DNA of 6,082 nucleotides from Methylorubrum extorquens (GTDB taxonomy: Bacteria > Pseudomonadota > Alphaproteobacteria > Rhizobiales > Beijerinckiaceae): contig JAEUAC010000323.1 in NCBI GenBank assembly GCA_019695455.1, forward strand, positions 1-6,082, written 5' to 3'. Position numbers and translations under genes: made by a program. Under the pieces are notes generated by a model. The model made no database searches and was not told the DNA's origin. It saw only the letters and a list, made by a program, of their open reading frames with translations. Below are positions 1 to 4,191 of the stretch, piece after piece (position 1 is the first letter of the stretch; the number at the start of each line of letters is the position of its first letter).

Positions 1-124
1 CGAGGCCCGCCGCCAGGACGAGGTTCGGCAGCGCGAGGAGGAGCGAGACGAGGCCGAAGACGGACCGGTCCGTGATCCCCGCGCCGCCGGCCCGCCTGGT
101 CCGTCCGGGCCGGTCCGGCGTCAC
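1..124 (-). CDS. N-terminus of a putative inner-membrane protein (3' end outside window)
   Basis: This short open frame enters from the GTG at 124-122, whose last two bases are shared with the TGA stop of the upstream rfbH-like gene (GTGA overlap), the usual sign of translational coupling. The visible 41 residues start with a basic, Pro/Gly/Arg-rich stretch (about residues 1-20). A hydrophobic segment follows (residues 22-41, SVFGLVSLLLALPNLVLAAG region) that reads as the first transmembrane helix. Codon third positions are nearly all G or C, as expected for a real gene here. I cannot name the family from 41 residues. Its coupling to a dideoxysugar gene suggests a polysaccharide assembly membrane protein, such as a polymerase, flippase or acyltransferase, but this is inference only. 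No ATG is available in frame, so the GTG start rests on the overlap. Confidence 0.5.
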   Translation of the reverse strand, partial: MTPDRPGRTRRAGGAGITDRSVFGLVSLLLALPNLVLAAGL

Positions 125-2154
125 ACGGCCATCCGCAGCGGCGCGCGGCAATAGCGGGCGATCGTGTCCACCATGAAGCCGATCGCCTCCGCGCCGAGGC
201 CCGGATAGACGCCGATCCAGAACGTCCGCCCGACCACCCGGTCGGCGTTCTCGAGCGAGCCGACGACGCGGTAGGTGCGCCCCTTCATGTAGGGCTGGCG
301 GATCAGGTTGCCGCCGAACAGGAGGCGCGTGCCGATCCCGTTCGCGTTCAGGTGGATGGCGAGGTCGTCGCGGCCGATGGGCGCGTCGTCGCGCAGCGTC
401 AGCGGGAAGCCGAACCAGGAGGGTTCCGTGCCGGGCGTCGCCTCGGGCAGCACGAACAGGTCCTCCAGCGGCCGCAGCCCCTCCGTCAGGAGGTCGAAGT
501 TGCTGCGCCGCCGGTCGATGAAGTCCTCGAGATGGTCCATCTGGGCGAGGCCGACCGAGGCCTGCATGTCGGTGATCTTCAGGTTGAAGCCGAGATGCGA
601 GTAGATGTACTTGTGGTCGTAGCCCTTCGGCAGGTCGCCGAGCTGCCAGCCGAACCGCTTGTTGCAGCTGTTGTCGCAGCCCGGGTCGCAATAGCAGTCG
701 CGCCCCCAGTCCCTGAACGATTCCATGATCTTGTTCAGGCGGGAATTGTTGGTGAAGACGGCGCCGCCCTCGCCCATCGTGATGTGGTGCGCCGGATAGA
801 ACGACAGGGTGCCGACGTCGCCGAAGGTGCCGACGTGCCGGCCGCCGACGGTCGCGCCGAGCGCGTCGCAGCAATCCTCGATGAGGAACAGGTCGTGCCG
901 GTCGCAGATCGCCCGGATGGCGGCGACGTCGAACGGATTGCCGAGCGTGTGCGCCACCATGATGGCGCGCGTGCGCGGCCCGATGGCGGCCTCGATGGCG
1001 GCCACGTCGATGTTGTAGGTCGGCAGGCTGACGTCGACGAAGACCGGCACCATGCCCCAGTGCAGCACGGGGTTGACGGTGGTCGGAAACCCCGTCGCGC
1101 ACGTGATGACCTCGTCGCCGGGCTTGAGGGCGCGGTCGCCGAGCTTCGGCGAGGTCAGGGCCGAGAACGCGACGAGGTTCGCCGACGAGCCCGAATTGAC
1201 CGTGAGCGCGTGCTTCGCGCCGACCCGCGCGGCGAGCCGCTTCTCGAAGGCCGCGTTGAAGCGCCCCGTCGTGAGCCAGAAGTCGAGAGCCGAATCGACC
1301 AGCATCCGCATGTCGTTCGCCGCGTAGACCCGGCCCGAGACCGGCACGGAGGGCTTCGCGGGATCGAACGGCTTCGGCGCGTGCGCGACCGCGTGGTAGC
1401 GCTCGACGAGCGACAGGATCTCGCTCCGCAGGGCCGCGGGATCCTGCGGCGCCGCGCCGGCCGCCCCCAACTCGTCCTCGCGCGGTGCGGAGCCGAGCCA
1501 CGCGTCCGACGTCCTGTCCCGGATCCGATCCGGGGACGCGCCGGCGTTCGGCGCCGTCAGCCGCACGGCGAGCCCGAGATAGGCCTCGACCTGGCGCGTC
1601 ATCACGGAGGCGAGGTCGCGGTCCTCGATCGCGGCCTGCATCCAGGCGGCCGTCCAGGCCGCCTCCTCGTCCGGCCGCAGCAGCGATCCACCGCCCGGCA
1701 GGAGGGCGGCGTCGGGCCCGCGATCGCCCCGGAAGGCGGCCTGCGCCACGCCGGCCGACCACGCCCGCTCCGCCGCCAGCAGCGCCGCCCGGATCGGCTC
1801 GAGCACGTGGAGGCCGGAGGGTGGCGCCCCGCCGCCCTCGCGCGAGACGACGACCCGCAACGACGGCGCCGCGCCCTCGAGGGCGGCGGCGTGAATGCCC
1901 GTGAGGTCGACGACGATCTCGGCCTCCGCCTTGCGCACGGCGCGGCGCAGGGCTTCGGCATCGGTGGGATCGCGGCGAAGATCGTCGAGCGGCGCGACGG
2001 ATGCGATGCGGTCGTAGAGGCAGGGGCCGCTCTGGCCGATGCCCGTGACGCGCGCGTTCAGGCGGGACAGGACGAGCGCGAGCCACGCCCCCTCGCGCGC
2101 CGTGTGCCCGACGACGACGACGCCGCGGCGGCTCCAGAACCCGGACGCGATCAT
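121..2154 (-). CDS. rfbH: RfbH/DdhC-type CDP-4-keto-6-deoxyglucose 3-dehydrase (E1) with N-terminal RfbG-like remnant domain
   Basis: This 677-residue protein has a C-terminal part (about residues 240-677) that matches E1, the PMP- and [2Fe-2S]-dependent enzyme removing the C3 hydroxyl of CDP-4-keto-6-deoxyglucose on the way to 3,6-dideoxyhexoses. The PLP lysine of sugar aminotransferases is replaced by His456 (FYPAHHITMGEGG), as in E1 and ColD. Cys429, 487, 489 and 497 reproduce the C-X57-C-X-C-X7-C iron-sulfur motif of E1. Other E1-like blocks are LTTGRFN (294-300), SGSSAN (321-326) and IEDCCDALG (425-433). E1 is normally about 437 residues. The extra N-terminus resembles CDP-glucose 4,6-dehydratase: FWSRRG near residue 6, GHTAREG at 16-22 in place of GHTGFKG, and HVLEP at 116-120. 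The active-site core appears to be missing. The ATG at 2154 was chosen because RfbG-like similarity starts there and a G-rich run (2161-2169) lies 6 bases upstream; the frame stays open to 2751 but that extension looks noncoding. The E3 reductase partner is not in the window. Confidence 0.9.
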   Translation of the reverse strand: MIASGFWSRRGVVVVGHTAREGAWLALVLSRLNARVTGIGQSGPCLYDRIASVAPLDDLRRDPTDAEALRRAVRKAEAEIVVDLTGIHAAALEGAAPSLRVVVSREGGGAPPSGLHVLEPIRAALLAAERAWSAGVAQAAFRGDRGPDAALLPGGGSLLRPDEEAAWTAAWMQAAIEDRDLASVMTRQVEAYLGLAVRLTAPNAGASPDRIRDRTSDAWLGSAPREDELGAAGAAPQDPAALRSEILSLVERYHAVAHAPKPFDPAKPSVPVSGRVYAANDMRMLVDSALDFWLTTGRFNAAFEKRLAARVGAKHALTVNSGSSANLVAFSALTSPKLGDRALKPGDEVITCATGFPTTVNPVLHWGMVPVFVDVSLPTYNIDVAAIEAAIGPRTRAIMVAHTLGNPFDVAAIRAICDRHDLFLIEDCCDALGATVGGRHVGTFGDVGTLSFYPAHHITMGEGGAVFTNNSRLNKIMESFRDWGRDCYCDPGCDNSCNKRFGWQLGDLPKGYDHKYIYSHLGFNLKITDMQASVGLAQMDHLEDFIDRRRSNFDLLTEGLRPLEDLFVLPEATPGTEPSWFGFPLTLRDDAPIGRDDLAIHLNANGIGTRLLFGGNLIRQPYMKGRTYRVVGSLENADRVVGRTFWIGVYPGLGAEAIGFMVDTIARYCRAPLRMAV

Positions 2155-2261
2155 CCGCAACCACCCCCCGCCGCCGGTCGGACACGGTCTGGCCGGCCCC
2201 GCGAGCGCGACCGGTCCCGCTCCGAAGGACGCCTGCCGGGACAGTCCCCGGCACCGAGGAG

Positions 2262-2280
2262 TTAACGGAAACTTGGTTAA
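2262..2280. promoter_or_regulatory. TTAAC-N9-GTTAA inverted repeat upstream of rfbH
   Basis: The arms TTAAC (2262-2266) and GTTAA (2276-2280) are perfect reverse complements separated by 9 bases. They sit in a short AT-rich patch within otherwise GC-rich DNA, about 108-126 bases upstream of the rfbH start at 2154. A regulator site or part of the rfbH promoter is plausible. It is not a canonical CtrA box, since the TTAA half-sites are 11 rather than 7 bases apart. The arms are short, so chance is possible. Confidence 0.25.
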
Positions 2281-2495
2281 TGGAACGTCTCCGGCGCCCC
2301 CCCGGGCCTCGGGGCCCGCGTCCGCGGCCGTCCCGCCGGCCCGCCGCATGGGGCGGCGCGAAAGCCGACACCTGTCCGCATTCCACGGCTCCACCCCCGG
2401 ACCGCTTCGAGCGCGAGGTCGGGCGGGAGATCGAGGACTGGAACGGCTGGGCCAAGGACCGCACGGGGCATCGAGGGCTTGGCGGCGCCGAATGA
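2280..2495 (+). CDS. Possible small protein or gene remnant, 71 codons, unknown function
   Basis: An ATG at 2280 opens a 71-codon frame ending in TGA at 2493-2495. The first half is Arg/Pro-rich and looks like translated GC-rich spacer. The second half changes character: from about residue 41 it reads DRFEREVGREIEDWNGWAKD, an amphipathic and acidic/basic stretch in which nearly every codon ends in G or C, as in real genes of this genome. No well-spaced Shine-Dalgarno is present; GAGGAG at 2256-2261 is about 18 bases from the ATG. It may be the 3' remnant of a decayed gene, a genuine small protein, or chance in GC-rich DNA. I do not recognise a family. Confidence 0.25.
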   Translation: MERLRRPPGPRGPRPRPSRRPAAWGGAKADTCPHSTAPPPDRFEREVGREIEDWNGWAKDRTGHRGLGGAE

Positions 2496-2539
2496 GTCGC
2501 GTCCGTCTGGTAGAAGGCCGATGCGGGTCTGAGCGGCCG

Positions 2540-2637
2540 CTTCCGACCCGTTGCAGAATTCGGGCAGCCGTGCCCTGGAACTGGCGATAGGGGATACGCA
2601 ACGCTACGATGTCGATCCAGGTCCGACCGGTCACGAT
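2540..2637 (+). repeat. Left copy of GNAT leader/start direct repeat
   Basis: The core at 2606-2637 (32 bases) covers the GNAT start codon and the next nine codons. It matches 3177-3208 at 29 of 32 positions, with differences at 2616/3187, 2625/3196 and 2629/3200. Weaker similarity continues upstream: TGCCCTGGA occurs at 2571-2579 and 3141-3149, 35 and 36 bases before the core. GGGCAG lies just before that, and a GCAGA-containing stretch earlier still, so the related block is roughly 90 bases long. GGGCA and TGCCC at 2562-2566 and 2571-2575 can pair as a short stem with a 4-base loop. Confidence 0.75.
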
Positions 2638-3103
2638 TGAGGCGAGGCAGACGTTCGCATCGCTGCTCAATGACGCGAATGCTTGGCAGAAGGCGCGCGG
2701 CTTGCAAGGCTGGATCAGGCCGTTCGATGACGACTGGATGCTGCCACGCATCCAGCGCGGAGAACTCTACCTCGCCCATATGGGCGACGAGGCCGTCGCT
2801 GCGTTCCGCCTTCTCTTTAGGGACGAAGACTACTGGGGCGAGAGGGATGCGGGGGACAGCATCTACCTTCACACGTTCGCCGTTCGGCGGAGCCGGGCAG
2901 GGTCCGGCATCGGCAGCATGGTGATCGAGGAAGTAGCACGCATGGGTAGTGAGCGTGGCCGAAGCAGGCTTCGTCTGGACTGCTTTCTCGCCAACACGGG
3001 ACTGGTCGCGTTTTACGAGCGAAACGGCTTTTCCTCGGTGGGCACGATCGCTGTGAAAGGGCGGACGCTAAATCTGATGGAACGGCGGATCATCGCAGCA
3101 TGA
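2609..3103 (+). CDS. GNAT family N-acetyltransferase
   Basis: This 164-residue protein has the normal length and order of a single-domain acetyl-CoA-dependent N-acetyltransferase, probably cytoplasmic. The N-terminal half carries WIRPFDDDW (35-43) and GELYLAHMGDEAVAAFRL (51-68), the usual substrate-side strands. Motif A, the acetyl-CoA pyrophosphate loop, is at about 91-108, AVRRSRAGSGIGSMVIEE, with Gly98, Gly100 and Gly102. LRLDC (121-125) and NTGLVAFYERNGF (129-141) form motif B, with the Tyr near the CoA thiol often serving as general acid. The acceptor substrate cannot be told. The ATG at 2609 has only a weak, distant G-rich tract upstream (about 2589-2595). Codons ending in A or T are noticeably more frequent than in the flanking genes, suggesting later acquisition. 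It is divergent from rfbH and convergent with the solute-binding protein gene, so it is probably transcribed alone. Confidence 0.85.
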   Translation: MSIQVRPVTIEARQTFASLLNDANAWQKARGLQGWIRPFDDDWMLPRIQRGELYLAHMGDEAVAAFRLLFRDEDYWGERDAGDSIYLHTFAVRRSRAGSGIGSMVIEEVARMGSERGRSRLRLDCFLANTGLVAFYERNGFSSVGTIAVKGRTLNLMERRIIAA

Positions 3104-3113
3104 CGAGGTCCAC

Positions 3114-3208
3114 TCTCCACCCCTGGCAGACGTTGGGCAGTGCCCTGGACATGGAAGGATGGGGCTGAGCCGGGCGACGATGTCGACCCAGGTCCCACCA
3201 GTCACGAT
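3114..3208 (+). repeat. Right copy of GNAT leader/start repeat; 5' stub of a lost GNAT paralogue
   Basis: The core at 3177-3208 matches the GNAT start region 2606-2637 at 29 of 32 bases in the same orientation, 571 bases downstream. It includes an ATG at 3180, from which 21 codons can be read (MSTQVPPVT, then unrelated sequence) before a stop inside the antisense of the binding-protein gene. The upstream leader (GGGCAG-TGCCCTGGA at 3135-3149) is also shared in diverged form. Homology stops abruptly at 3208. Two of the three core differences change amino acids (Ile to Thr, Arg to Pro), in line with a nonfunctional stub. Confidence 0.7.
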
Positions 3209-3216
3209 GCCCCCCC

Positions 3217-4191
3217 TCACTCCACCTTCGCGCCCGACAGCCTGACCACCGCGCCCCATTTCGCGATCTCGGCGGCCACGTAGGCGCCGAAGGCGTCCGG
3301 CGAGAGCGGGCGGCTGGTGGCGCCGAGCGTGGCGAAGCGGGCGGCCACGTCCGGGACGGCCATGGCCTTGACGATCTCGGCGTTCACGCGGGCGACGATG
3401 GCGGCCGGCGTGCCCTTGGGGGCGACGAGGCCGTTCCAGGCGATGGCGACGTAGCCGGGCAGGCCGGATTCGGCGATCGTCGGGATGGCGGGCGCGACGG
3501 CGGCGCGCTCGGCCGACGTGATGCCGAGCGCCCGCACGCGGCCGTCGTTCACGTGCTGGAGGACGGATTGCGTCGTGTCGAACATCAGGTCGACATGGCC
3601 CGCGACGACGTCCGCGATGGCGGGCGCGCTGCCCCGGTAGGGCACCATGGTCAGGCGGAGGCCCGCCATGGAGGCGAAGAGCTCGGCCGACAGATGCGTG
3701 GACTGGCCGAGGCCGGAGGTCGCGACGTTGAGCTGGCCCGGCCTGTCCTTCGCGAGCGCGATCAGGTCGGCCAGGGTCCTGGCGGGCGACGACGGGTGCA
3801 CGACGAGGACGAGCGGGTTCTCGGTCAGCAGCGCCACGGGCTCGAAGCTCGCCACGGCGTCGAAGCCGAGCTGGCGGAACAGCGTCATGTTGATCGCGTG
3901 CGCGGTCGTGTTGACGCCGAACGTGTAGCCGTCCGGCGCCGCCCGGGCGGTCAGCTCCATGCCGAGGTTGCCGCCCGCGCCCGGCCGGTTGTCGGTCACG
4001 ACGCGCTGGCCCAGCACCTCGGACAGCCGCTCGCCGACGATGCGGGCCGTGATGTCGGTCGAGCCGCCGGGCGTGTAGGGCACGATCACGGTCAGGGGTC
4101 GGGCGGGCCAGGCCTGGGCCCCGGCCCGGGGGGCCGCGAGCCCGGTGAGGGCCGCGCCCCCGAGCCCGCCCAGCACGTCACGTCGTCGCAT
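3217..4191 (-). CDS. Bug/TctC-family tripartite tricarboxylate transporter substrate-binding protein
   Basis: This 324-residue protein has the size and motif order of the Bug (Bordetella uptake gene) family, periplasmic proteins that bind small carboxylates, aromatic acids or similar ligands. The N-terminus MRRRDVLGGLGGAALTG is Tat-like, with cleavage likely near residues 25-27 (AGAQA). Family motifs include PYTPGGSTDITAR (38-50), the DNRPGAGGNLG ligand loop (67-77), VPYRGSAPA (183-191) followed by DVVAGHVDLMF (194-204), and WNGLVAPKGTP (252-262). A purine-rich GGGGGAGGG lies about 4 bases upstream of the ATG at 4191. The start codon sits inside the upstream acyl-CoA synthetase gene (14-base overlap), so the two are co-transcribed and probably coupled. 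No TctA/TctB membrane genes are visible, which is common for this greatly expanded family. The ligand cannot be read from sequence; the neighbour suggests an acid that is activated to a CoA thioester. Confidence 0.92.
   Translation of the reverse strand: MRRRDVLGGLGGAALTGLAAPRAGAQAWPARPLTVIVPYTPGGSTDITARIVGERLSEVLGQRVVTDNRPGAGGNLGMELTARAAPDGYTFGVNTTAHAINMTLFRQLGFDAVASFEPVALLTENPLVLVVHPSSPARTLADLIALAKDRPGQLNVATSGLGQSTHLSAELFASMAGLRLTMVPYRGSAPAIADVVAGHVDLMFDTTQSVLQHVNDGRVRALGITSAERAAVAPAIPTIAESGLPGYVAIAWNGLVAPKGTPAAIVARVNAEIVKAMAVPDVAARFATLGATSRPLSPDAFGAYVAAEIAKWGAVVRLSGAKVE

Larger units (their letters stand above)
2155..2608. other. 454-base divergent intergenic region between rfbH and the GNAT gene
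   Basis: This gap separates two divergently transcribed genes, so it should hold both promoters. Visible contents are a G-rich run just before the rfbH start, a relatively AT-rich patch with a TTAAC/GTTAA dyad at 2262-2280, a possible 71-codon frame at 2280-2495, and a GNAT leader from about 2540 that recurs beyond the GNAT gene. I could not place convincing -35/-10 pairs for either gene. Nothing else, such as a tRNA, a riboswitch-like fold or an IS end, was evident. Confidence 0.6.

Noticed and set aside
352..2265. 637-codon plus-strand open frame antisense to rfbH
   Set aside because: Its product is a low-complexity Arg/Gly/Val/Asp-rich string without domain motifs; such long shadows are expected opposite GC-rich genes, and the minus-strand frame has clear E1 motifs.
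2262..2280. CtrA binding site
   Set aside because: The TTAA half-sites are 11 bases apart, not the 7 of the consensus TTAA-N7-TTAA.
2277..2471. 64-codon minus-strand ORF in the intergenic region
   Set aside because: It is Pro/Arg/Gly-rich with no motif or ribosome binding site, and the opposite strand has the better coding signal over the same bases.
2155..2751. Upstream extension of rfbH to the ATG at 2751 (876 residues)
   Set aside because: The added 199 residues are compositionally noncoding, run antisense through the GNAT start, and precede the point where RfbG-like similarity begins at the 2154 ATG.
3104..3216. Bidirectional terminator between the convergent GNAT and binding-protein genes
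   Set aside because: I found no GC-rich stem followed by a T run on either strand. The GGGCA/TGCCC arms at 3136-3146 have only a 1-base spacer there and cannot form a normal hairpin.
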